Below, one piece after another: positions 57,098 to 64,000 of a DNA stretch of 64,000 bases. Position 1 is the first letter of the stretch. The number at the start of each line of letters is the position of its first letter. This DNA comes from QANA01 sp963665505. Its GTDB lineage: Bacteria; Bacillota; Clostridia; Christensenellales; Christensenellaceae. The stretch lies in contig OY762275.1 of NCBI GenBank assembly GCA_963665505.1, positions 620,001-684,000 on the forward strand, given 5' to 3'. The position numbers and the translations under genes are program-made. The notes under the pieces were generated by a model. The model saw nothing but the letters and a program-made list of their open reading frames with translations. It ran no database searches and was not told the origin of the DNA.

Positions 57098-58687
57098 TTG
57101 AGGACACTGGAGATTTTTGACTCGACCCTACGGGATGGTGCGCAAAGCCAAAGCATATCCTTCTCGGTCATGGATAAACTGCATATCGTGAAAGCATTGG
57201 ACGACCTCGGCATTTCGTATATTGAAGCGGGGAATCCCGGTTCCAACCCCAAAGACCTGGAGTTTTTCCGGCGACTTTGCGAAGTGCCCTTGCAGCATGC
57301 AAAGATCGTGGCGTTTGGGTCTACGCGCAGACGGGATATTGCGGTGGAGCAGGACGCAAATGTACAGGCGCTGCTGGGAGCCAATACTTCACATGTGGCG
57401 ATCTTTGGGAAGAGCTGGGATTTCCATGTGACGGAGATCCTCAGGACGACGCCGGAAGAAAACCTGCGGATGATTTATGATACGATCAGATTTTTCCGCG
57501 ACAACGGGAAAGTCGTATTTTTTGACGCAGAGCATTTCTTTGACGGTTACAAACACAACGCGGCCTATGCGATGGAGACGCTTCTGACCGCGAAAGAGGC
57601 GGGAGCGGCCTGTGCGGTGCTGTGCGATACGAACGGCGGTTCCTTCCCGGACGAAATACGCGAGATCACGCGCAGGGTCGTCCGGGAGATAGGGCTGCCC
57701 GTGGGCATCCACTGCCACGACGATATCGGCTGCGCCGTCGCGAATTCGATCCTGGCGGTCGAGGCGGGGTGTGTGCAGGTGCAGGGGACGTTCATCGGGT
57801 ATGGGGAACGGTGCGGGAATGCGAACCTTTCGGCGCTGATCCCCAGCCTGCAGCTGAAGAAAGATTTTATGTGCATCCCGGCGGAGAATATGCCTCTTCT
57901 GACTAAAACGGCACGGTATATCGCCGAAGTTTCCAATATTATATTGAATAACGATCTGCCGTATGTGGGCGGCAGCGCATTTGCCCACAAAGGCGGCATG
58001 CATATCGACGCCGTCCATAAGAATCCCGCCTCGTTCGAGCATATTCCGCCCGCTTTGGTGGGCAACGAACGGCAGATCCTGCTATCGGAAGTCGCGGGAC
58101 GCACGGCGCTGCTCAACAAGATCCGGGAACTGCACTGCAACATAGAAAAAGACTCCCCCGAGGCACAGCAGCTCATCCATGCCCTGAAAGAAAAGGAATA
58201 CCAGGGCTACCAGTTCGAGGCGGCGGCGGCAAGCTTCGAGATGCTCACGATCAAGGAACTCGGGAGATACACGCCGTATTTCGAATCGCTTTATTTCAAG
58301 ATTATCGGGGAAAAGTTCATCGGCAACGATACGCATCTGTCCTCCGCGATCGTCAAGGTACGGGTGGGGGACAAAGAAAAGATCAGCGCGACAGAAGGGG
58401 ACGGCCCCGTGCATGCGCTGGATAAGGCGCTGCGCGAAGCGCTGGAAGGTTTTTACCCTGCGCTCACCAAAGTGCGGTTGACCGACTATCGGGTGCGCGT
58501 CATGGAACCAGGGCAGGCGACGGCCGCCAAAGTGCGCGTGCTGATCGAGAGCACAGACGGCTACATGGTATGGACGACGGTGGGAGTTTCCCCGGACATC
58601 ATAGAGGCGAGTTATAAGGCGCTGGTGGACTCTATCGAATACAAACTGTTTAAAGACAGCCAAAAAATAAAAGAAAAGCAGGTATGA
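57098..58687 (+). CDS. cimA: Citramalate synthase-like enzyme
   Basis: A second LeuA-superfamily enzyme with IFDSTLRDGAQSQSISFSV, IHCHDDIGCAVANSILA and HKGGMHIDAVHKNP. Features such as DGAQ, CHDD and the 529-residue length with a LeuA-type regulatory domain (VRVGDKEKISATEGDGPVHA) fit the citramalate synthase branch, which condenses pyruvate with acetyl-CoA for isoleucine synthesis without threonine. TTG 57098 is chosen because GAGGAGGTTCGGAAT lies directly upstream; earlier codons read through the spacer. Substrate preference should be tested. Confidence 0.82.
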   Translation: MRTLEIFDSTLRDGAQSQSISFSVMDKLHIVKALDDLGISYIEAGNPGSNPKDLEFFRRLCEVPLQHAKIVAFGSTRRRDIAVEQDANVQALLGANTSHVAIFGKSWDFHVTEILRTTPEENLRMIYDTIRFFRDNGKVVFFDAEHFFDGYKHNAAYAMETLLTAKEAGAACAVLCDTNGGSFPDEIREITRRVVREIGLPVGIHCHDDIGCAVANSILAVEAGCVQVQGTFIGYGERCGNANLSALIPSLQLKKDFMCIPAENMPLLTKTARYIAEVSNIILNNDLPYVGGSAFAHKGGMHIDAVHKNPASFEHIPPALVGNERQILLSEVAGRTALLNKIRELHCNIEKDSPEAQQLIHALKEKEYQGYQFEAAAASFEMLTIKELGRYTPYFESLYFKIIGEKFIGNDTHLSSAIVKVRVGDKEKISATEGDGPVHALDKALREALEGFYPALTKVRLTDYRVRVMEPGQATAAKVRVLIESTDGYMVWTTVGVSPDIIEASYKALVDSIEYKLFKDSQKIKEKQV

Positions 58688-59949
58688 ACATGGGAATGAC
58701 GATGACCCAAAAGATTTTGGCGGAACATGCGGGACTCAGCACCGTGTTACCCGGACAACTGATAAACGCGAACGTGGACATGGTGCTGGGCAATGATGTC
58801 ACGGCTCCGATGGCTATCCATGAATTCCGTAAAAACGGTTTTAGAGATGTGTTTGACAAGACAAAAGTGACGATGGTGATGGACCATTTTGTGCCCAACA
58901 AGGATATCAAAGCGGCCGAACAGTGCAAACTGTGCCGCGGCTTTGCCAGAGAAAAGGCCATCGAACATTACTATGATGTGGGGGATATGGGGATAGAACA
59001 TGCCCTGCTGCCCGAGCAGGGGCTGGTCGCGAGCGGCGAACTTATCGTCGGCGCAGACTCGCATACCTGCACATACGGTGCGCTGGGCGCCTTTTCGACC
59101 GGCGTCGGCAGCACGGACATGGCGGCTGCGATGGCGACGGGGATGCTGTGGTTCAAAGTACCCGCGGCGATCCGTTTTGTGTTGACGGGCAAGCCCAAGA
59201 AATATATCGGCGGCAAGGATGTGATCCTGCACATCATCGGCGAAATCGGCGTGGACGGCGCGCTGTATAAATCAATGGAATTCACCGGAGAGGGACTCAA
59301 GAACCTTTCTATGGACGACAGGCTGACCATGGCCAATATGGCGATAGAGGCAGGCGCGAAAAACGGCATCTTTGAAGTGGATGAGATCACGATCGCCTAC
59401 ATGAAGGACAGGGTGGACCGCGCCTATAAGATCTACAAGGCGGATGCGGACGCGGTGTATGAACGGACGATAGAGATCGACCTTTCCCAGATCGAGCCGA
59501 CGGTCGCATTCCCGCATTTGCCCGAAAATGCCCGGACCCCGGAGGAATTCGGGGATGTCCCGATCGACCAGGTCGTGATCGGTTCCTGCACGAACGGGAG
59601 AATCAGCGATATCGCTATGGCGGTGTCTATCCTGAAGGGCAAGCATGTGGCCAAAGACGTGCGGACCATTATACTGCCTGCGACGCAGACGATCTATCTC
59701 GAAGCCCTTAAGCTGGGCTATGTGGAAGCGCTGATCAAAGCCGGATGCGTGGTCTCGACCCCGACCTGCGGGCCGTGCCTTGGCGGGTATATGGGCATCC
59801 TGGCCGAAGGGGAGCGCTGTGTGGCGACGACAAACCGGAACTTCGTCGGCAGGATGGGGCACCCGGGTTCGGAAGTATATCTGGCAAGCCCGGCGGTGGC
59901 GGCGGCAAGCGCACTGACCGGCAAGATCACCTCGCCCTATTGGGTTTGA
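58684..59949 (+). CDS. leuC: 3-isopropylmalate dehydratase large subunit
   Basis: An aconitase-family subunit with 4Fe-4S ligand cysteines in GSCTNG and TPTCGPCLGGYMG, and the signature GADSHTCTYGALGAFSTGVG. It isomerises isopropylmalate and, in the citramalate route, citramalate. At 421 residues it is the short archaeal/clostridial type. Start choices are ATG 58684 (overlapping the cimA stop) or ATG 58690. Confidence 0.96.
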   Translation: MNMGMTMTQKILAEHAGLSTVLPGQLINANVDMVLGNDVTAPMAIHEFRKNGFRDVFDKTKVTMVMDHFVPNKDIKAAEQCKLCRGFAREKAIEHYYDVGDMGIEHALLPEQGLVASGELIVGADSHTCTYGALGAFSTGVGSTDMAAAMATGMLWFKVPAAIRFVLTGKPKKYIGGKDVILHIIGEIGVDGALYKSMEFTGEGLKNLSMDDRLTMANMAIEAGAKNGIFEVDEITIAYMKDRVDRAYKIYKADADAVYERTIEIDLSQIEPTVAFPHLPENARTPEEFGDVPIDQVVIGSCTNGRISDIAMAVSILKGKHVAKDVRTIILPATQTIYLEALKLGYVEALIKAGCVVSTPTCGPCLGGYMGILAEGERCVATTNRNFVGRMGHPGSEVYLASPAVAAASALTGKITSPYWV

Positions 59950-59974
59950 CGATGAAAAGGGAGGAACATTGAAT

Positions 59975-60472
59975 ATGATAGCAAAGGGCAAGGTTTATAA
60001 ATACGGCGACAATGTCAACACAGACGTGATCATTCCCGCCCGGTACCTGAACACATCGGATGCGGCGGAGCTTGCCGCGCATTGTATGGAAGATATCGAT
60101 GCGGATTTTTTAAAAACAGTGCAGCCGGGGGACATAATCGTCGCAAGTGAGAATTTTGGCTGCGGATCTTCCCGGGAACACGCACCCGTCGCCATCAAGA
60201 CAAGCGGCATTTCCTGCGTGATCGCCTCGTCGTTCGCGCGTATCTTTTACAGGAACTCCATCAATACGGGACTGGCTATTCTGGAATGCCCGGAGGCATA
60301 TGAAAAGACCGATGCGGGCGATATCCTGGAAGTGGATTTTGACCGCGGGACCATCCATAACGTGACCAAAGAGCAAACCTACCAGGCGCAGCCCTTCCCG
60401 CCGTTCATCAAGGAGATCATAGAAAAAGGCGGACTGCTGCAGGCGATCAAACAAGGGGGATTGGGCGGATGA
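59975..60472 (+). CDS. leuD: 3-isopropylmalate dehydratase small subunit
   Basis: The swivelling aconitase domain: KYGDNVNTDVIIPARYLNT and the loop FGCGSSREHAPVAIK. At 165 residues it matches the short LeuD type that pairs with the 421-residue LeuC. Start choices are ATG 59975 or TTG 59969, both behind GGGAGG. Its stop overlaps leuB by ATGA. Confidence 0.95.
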   Translation: MIAKGKVYKYGDNVNTDVIIPARYLNTSDAAELAAHCMEDIDADFLKTVQPGDIIVASENFGCGSSREHAPVAIKTSGISCVIASSFARIFYRNSINTGLAILECPEAYEKTDAGDILEVDFDRGTIHNVTKEQTYQAQPFPPFIKEIIEKGGLLQAIKQGGLGG

Positions 60473-61542
60473 ATAAGAAAATCGCGTTGATAGAAGGGGA
60501 CGGGATCAGCCCGGAAGTCGTCGCGCAGGGCAAGCGGGTGCTGCAAAAGATCGGGCAGACATTTGGGCACATCTTCACGTTTGAACCGGTTTTGGCCGGC
60601 GGCTGCGCGATCGACGCGACGGGGGAACCGTTACCCGCAAAATCCATCGAACAGTGCAAGGCGGCCGACAGCGTCCTGCTGGGCGCGGTGGGCGGGCCAA
60701 AGTGGGACGTACTGCCGGGAAACCTGCGTCCCGAGCGCGCGCTGCTCGGCATACGCAGCGCCCTGGGCGCTTATGCGAATATTCGCCCCGCCACGCTTTT
60801 CCCGGCGCTAAAGAGCGCCTGCCCGCTGCGGGAAGACATCGCGGAAAAAGGGCTGGACCTGTTGATCGTGCGCGAACTGATCGGAGGCATCTATTTTGGG
60901 AAGCGGGGCGTAGGACAAACGCCGACGGGTGAAAAGCAGGCGTACGATACGCTCATCTATTCGGAAAGCGAGATCGAGCGTGTGGCGCGTACGGCTTTCC
61001 AGTTTGCCATGAAACGCAGCAAGAAGCTGACTTCGGTCGACAAGGCAAATGTGCTGGATTCTTCCCGGCTTTGGCGGGAGGTCCTGCATAGAGTGCGGAC
61101 GGAGTTCCCCGAGGTGGAGTACGCTGATATCCTGGTCGATAACTGCGCCATGCAGTTGATCCGCAACCCTTCGCAATTCGATGTGCTCGTGACGGGAAAT
61201 ATGTTCGGCGATATCCTTTCCGACGAAGCCAGCATGCTTACGGGATCTATCGGCATGATTCCTTCGGCCAGCCTGGGGACGGGTACGAACGGCCTGTACG
61301 AGCCCATCCATGGGTCCGCGCCCGATATCGCGGGCCAAGATAAGGCCAACCCGATCGCGACGATCCTTTCCTGTGCGATGATGCTGCGGTATTCTTTCGA
61401 TATGGCGGAAGAAGCGGATGCGATCGAACGGGCGGTGAGCAAGGTCCTGGAAGAAGGCTATGCGACGCAGGATATCATGCAAAAAGGCAAGAAATTGGTA
61501 TCCTGTTCGGCCATGGGCGAAGTCATTTGCAGCAAGCTCTGA
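60469..61542 (+). CDS. leuB: 3-isopropylmalate dehydrogenase
   Basis: An NAD-dependent beta-decarboxylating dehydrogenase: GDGISPEVVAQGKRVL, substrate arginines in LRPERALLGIRSALGAYANI, VRELIGGIYFG, metal Asp residues in FGDILSDEASML and the NAD loop HGSAPDIAGQDKANP. At 357 residues it is full length. It serves leucine and, through citramalate, isoleucine synthesis. Last gene of the operon, followed by a terminator. Confidence 0.97.
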   Translation: MNKKIALIEGDGISPEVVAQGKRVLQKIGQTFGHIFTFEPVLAGGCAIDATGEPLPAKSIEQCKAADSVLLGAVGGPKWDVLPGNLRPERALLGIRSALGAYANIRPATLFPALKSACPLREDIAEKGLDLLIVRELIGGIYFGKRGVGQTPTGEKQAYDTLIYSESEIERVARTAFQFAMKRSKKLTSVDKANVLDSSRLWREVLHRVRTEFPEVEYADILVDNCAMQLIRNPSQFDVLVTGNMFGDILSDEASMLTGSIGMIPSASLGTGTNGLYEPIHGSAPDIAGQDKANPIATILSCAMMLRYSFDMAEEADAIERAVSKVLEEGYATQDIMQKGKKLVSCSAMGEVICSKL

Positions 61543-61552
61543 GAAGAAAAAC

Positions 61553-61583
61553 AAAAAAAGGCGGGACGCTCCCGCCTTTTTTT
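61553..61583 (+). terminator. Terminator of the ilv-leu operon
   Basis: AAAAAGGCGGGA-CGC-TCCCGCCTTTTT, a perfect hairpin with a long T-run directly after leuB. Confidence 0.93.
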
Positions 61584-61806
61584 GTTTGCGCATTTTCCCG
61601 GTTTGCCAAGACACACAAACAGTACATAAAGTTTATATATATTTCGCTTTTTCATCATATATTTGGTAGAAAATAAATAGGAGCATACAATAAATTCCTT
61701 TTCCCGCAGGATATTTTTCTGTGTTTGGCGTGGACGGCATGTGCGTATATGTCTAAGGACCCCTCGGCCAGGTGGAAACGGAAATTTTTATTGGAGGATG
61801 GGAAAT

Positions 61807-63075
61807 TTGCTTAAGTTTATCAATTATTTTAACGCGGGGCTTTTTTTACTGGTTTGTGTTTTATATTTTTATCAGATCGTATATGCAATTGTTGTTTTGC
61901 TTGCGAAGAAAGGGAATATTTCACAAAGAGACGTATGTTTGCATAAATATGCCGTATTGATCGCAGCGCGGAATGAGAGCCGGGTAGTGGGGAAATTGGT
62001 GAAAAGCATCAAAAAACAAACCTACCCGTCTTTTTTGGTAGATATCTATGTCGTGGCCGATAACTGTACGGACGATACGGCCAAAATCGCCGCGCGGGCA
62101 GGCGCCACCGTCTATACGCGTTACAATAAGGTGCGGGTCGGCAAAGGCTACGCGCTGGATTACCTTTTCAAGCGCATTTTATATAAGCATGCCGATACGT
62201 ACGACGGCTATTTTGTTTTCGACGCCGACAACCTGCTGGACCCGCACTATATTGCGGAAATGAACAAAATGTTCGATAAGGGATACCGTATATTGACCAG
62301 TTACCGGAACTCCAAAAACTATGACTCCAATTGGATATCCGCGGGGTATGCCCTGTGGTTTTTAAGAGAATCGAAATACCTGAACAACGCCCGTATGCTG
62401 ATGGGGAACTCCTGTGCGATCTCTGGGACGGGTTTTCTTGTGCACAAGGACATCATAAAAAAGAATAACGGATGGAAACACCATCTGCTGACCGAGGACA
62501 TTGAATTTTCCGTGGACAGTGTGATCCACGGCGAAAAAATCGGCTATTGCGGTACGGCCAAACTCTACGACGAACAACCTTACCGGTGGAGCCAATCCTG
62601 GAAACAGCGGCTGCGTTGGTCCAAAGGCTTTCTGCAGGTTTTCCGGAATTACGCGGGCGGCCTGATGAAAGGGATTCTGCGGAGGGACAGCTTTTCTTAC
62701 TATGATATGTTCATGACGATCACGCCGGCCGTTTTTGTTTCTCTTATCGGGGTTTTGGTCAATCTGTTTTTCCTGTTCTCGGGGATCGTCGACCCGGCGG
62801 TCACGGCGCTGGTCATCCCGGTGGCGGCGCGGGCTGTTCTGGCCGGGATGCTCAATTCCTATATGGTATTGTACGCGTTCGGGTTGTTGACGACGATCAC
62901 CGAATGGAAGGAGATCTGTTGCCGCCCCTGCAAAAAGATTTTATATACGTTCACTTTCCCGCTGTTCATCCTGACCAACGTGCCGATCACGCTTACGGCG
63001 CTTTTCAAAAAAATAGAATGGGTGCCCATCGCACATACGATCTCCAAATCGATAGAAGAGGTGCATTTTTCTTAA
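61807..63075 (+). CDS. Membrane GT2-family glycosyltransferase, 422 aa
   Basis: A processive-type GT2 enzyme. An N-terminal transmembrane helix (AGLFLLVCVLYFYQIVYAIV) precedes the catalytic domain with AARNESRVVGKLVKSIKKQT, the nucleotide-binding VVADNCTDDTA, the metal motif FDADNLLD, the base TEDIEF and QRLRW. Three or more C-terminal transmembrane helices follow. This resembles poly-N-acetylglucosamine or hyaluronan-synthase-type enzymes that couple synthesis to export. TTG 61807 has GGAGG nine bases upstream, whereas ATG 61798 abuts it, so TTG is preferred. The sugar is unknown. Confidence 0.85.
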   Translation: MLKFINYFNAGLFLLVCVLYFYQIVYAIVVLLAKKGNISQRDVCLHKYAVLIAARNESRVVGKLVKSIKKQTYPSFLVDIYVVADNCTDDTAKIAARAGATVYTRYNKVRVGKGYALDYLFKRILYKHADTYDGYFVFDADNLLDPHYIAEMNKMFDKGYRILTSYRNSKNYDSNWISAGYALWFLRESKYLNNARMLMGNSCAISGTGFLVHKDIIKKNNGWKHHLLTEDIEFSVDSVIHGEKIGYCGTAKLYDEQPYRWSQSWKQRLRWSKGFLQVFRNYAGGLMKGILRRDSFSYYDMFMTITPAVFVSLIGVLVNLFFLFSGIVDPAVTALVIPVAARAVLAGMLNSYMVLYAFGLLTTITEWKEICCRPCKKILYTFTFPLFILTNVPITLTALFKKIEWVPIAHTISKSIEEVHFS

Positions 63076-63097
63076 GATATGAAAAAAACAGGTTTTT

Positions 63098-63127
63098 AAA
63101 GACCGTTCCCTCGGGAACGGTCTTTTT
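63098..63127 (+). terminator. Terminator after the glycosyltransferase
   Basis: AAAGACCGTTCCC and GGGAACGGTCTTT with loop TC, followed by TT; it works for both strands, also ending the copper locus. Confidence 0.9.
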
Positions 63128-63197
63128 ATTGGCCGCTGTTTTTTGTATGAGAAAAACTTGCGCAACGAGAGCGGCGTATTATAGGCATCCATGCTTC

Positions 63198-63390
63198 TTA
63201 TTTTGTTGCTTCGAAGCCCAGGTCGTCCAGTTTTTCGAGGGCGGTTTTTACGCAATCTTCGCCGCCGTCGATTGAGACCGTCTTATCTTTCAGAGAAACC
63301 TGAAAAGAAAGGTTTGCCGCCTGCAACGCGCTGGTGATGCGCGCGACACATTGTGCGCAATGTATAATCGGGCACTTTTAGTATTGTCAT
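63198..63390 (-). pseudogene. CopZ-like heavy-metal-associated chaperone, frameshifted
   Basis: ATG 63388-63390 has a GAGGT site and begins MTILKVPDYTLR, which is out of frame with the rest. From about 63366 another frame reads IHCAQCVARITSALQAANLS to a C-terminus KLDDLGFEATK, a typical HMA domain whose metal site should be MHCxxC (here HCAQC). Dropping one T/A near 63365-63367 joins both frames into a 63-residue protein. The 193-nt span is 64 codons plus one base. The gene lies downstream of copA and csoR. Mutation and sequencing error cannot be separated here. Confidence 0.7.
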
Positions 63391-63400
63391 ATTATTTACC

Positions 63401-63685
63401 TCACTTTATCCATTTTTGTAAAGTCGTTACCAGTTCGTCTACAATCTCGTTGTCTCCGGCGCGGATACCGTCGGCCACGCAGGTACGGATATGGCTGGCC
63501 AACAGTTCTTTATTGAAAGCGTTAAGCGCTGCCTGGACTGCGTATATCTGGTTTAAGATATCCACGCAATAGGCGTCGGTTTCCACCATCTTTTTAATGC
63601 CCCGCACTTGTCCTTCGATACGGTTCAGGCGGTTGGTCAGGGACCGGAGCTCCTCTTCGCCGCGGTGCTTCTTTTTGTCCGTCAT
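63401..63685 (-). CDS. csoR: CsoR-family copper-sensing repressor
   Basis: An all-helical CsoR protein with the copper-binding Cys-His-Cys triad: Cys in DAYCVDILNQ, then SHIRTCVADGI giving His and Cys. The conserved RLNRIEGQVRGIKKMVE opens the helix that contacts DNA. At 94 residues it is normal. Copper binding releases it from DNA and lets copA-csoR-copZ be expressed. Its start overlaps the copA stop by four bases. Confidence 0.93.
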   Translation of the reverse strand: MTDKKKHRGEEELRSLTNRLNRIEGQVRGIKKMVETDAYCVDILNQIYAVQAALNAFNKELLASHIRTCVADGIRAGDNEIVDELVTTLQKWIK

Positions 63686-64000
63686 AATTTTTTCCCCCGT
63701 AAGCGCAAAGCGTTGGTCACCACAAAAACGGAACTCAGGCTCATGGCCAGTGTGCCGATCATGGGTGAAAGCAGGATGCGGAACGTGGGATACAGTACGC
63801 CGGCCGCAATGGGGATGCCGACCGTATTGTAGAAAAAGGCCCAGAACAGGTTTTGTTTGATATTCCGGATGGTCATGCGGCTGAGACGCACGGCCTTTGC
63901 CACGTCCATAAGATCGTTTTTCATCAGGACGATATCCGCGGATTCGAGGGCGATATCGCTTCCGCTGCCGATGGCACAGCCCACATCGGCCTGTACGAGC
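63682..64000 (-). CDS. copA: Copper P-type ATPase, C-terminal fragment
   Basis: Only the last about 105 residues are in the window. They show the hinge motif MGCAIGSGSDIALESADIVL (P-type ATPase GDG-x-ND region's following helix), the penultimate transmembrane helices (NLFWAFFYNTVGIPIAAGVL; IGTLAMSLSSVFVVTNALRL) with the MSLSSV copper-binding Met/Ser pattern. It exports Cu(I). The gene continues past 64000. Confidence 0.93.
   Translation of the reverse strand, partial: LVQADVGCAIGSGSDIALESADIVLMKNDLMDVAKAVRLSRMTIRNIKQNLFWAFFYNTVGIPIAAGVLYPTFRILLSPMIGTLAMSLSSVFVVTNALRLRGKKL

Overview
The window joins two kinds of DNA. Positions 1 to about 38.5 kb are a temperate siphovirus prophage of the HK97 type, without its integrase-bearing end. 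From the tRNA-Val gene (38969-39044, minus) onward it is chromosome. The host is most likely a Clostridia-type Bacillota. The signs are a T-box leader, strong AGGAGG ribosome sites, frequent TTG/GTG starts, a DtxR-controlled feo operon with a FeoB-associated Cys-rich protein, and phage genes of clostridial type. I cannot name the genus.

Prophage layout. The left arm (minus strand) has an unrecognised gene, a frameshifted Abi_2 (AbiD/F-like HEPN) gene and a CI/LexA-type repressor. Early genes on the plus strand start at a divergent operator-promoter (2374-2480): small HTH and Zn proteins, a PD-(D/E)XK nuclease plus ERF annealase recombination pair, a DUF4373 replication protein, SSB and a VRR-NUC nuclease. 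After these come a decayed DUF4373 fragment and an exported SleB-like hydrolase. A strongly AT-rich three-gene cassette (10250-12360) follows: a TIGR04255-like protein, a decapeptide-repeat protein and a metallo-beta-lactamase-fold protein. It is the best candidate here for an undescribed system. A sigma-region-4-like late regulator and an HNH gene lead into the standard late operon: TerS, TerL, portal, protease, capsid, connectors, tail tube, a tail chaperone with a -1 frameshift site, tape measure, Dit, Tal, fibres, endolysin and small membrane/holin proteins.

Right prophage arm. A HicA/HicB pair has a consensus promoter whose 17-bp spacer is filled by operator palindromes. It is followed by a truncated second holin copy. 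Three AT-rich accessory genes then appear: DUF5677-like, Apea-like HEPN and an intact Abi_2 HEPN. Abortive-infection-type genes therefore lie near both visible ends of the prophage. The tRNA-Val 3' end faces the prophage and is a plausible integration site.

Chromosome. A nucleotidyltransferase and a DtxR/MntR-type regulator (minus) precede feoA-feoA-feoB-FeoB-associated protein, which has DtxR-like palindromes upstream and again just before feoB. Next come an aldo/keto reductase, cysteine synthase, a Gly/Pro-rich membrane protein and a D-cysteine desulfhydrase-like enzyme. A T-box leader, whose specifier is best read as AUC (Ile), precedes a long branched-chain amino acid operon. It holds a small membrane protein, an XRE-cupin-acyl-CoA synthetase fusion, ilvB, ilvN, ilvC, ilvD, leuA, a citramalate-synthase-like gene, leuC, leuD and leuB. 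Isoleucine is probably made from pyruvate through citramalate, sharing LeuCD and LeuB. The window closes with a membrane GT2 glycosyltransferase and a minus-strand copper locus: copA (cut by the window end), csoR and a copZ-like gene with a one-base frameshift.
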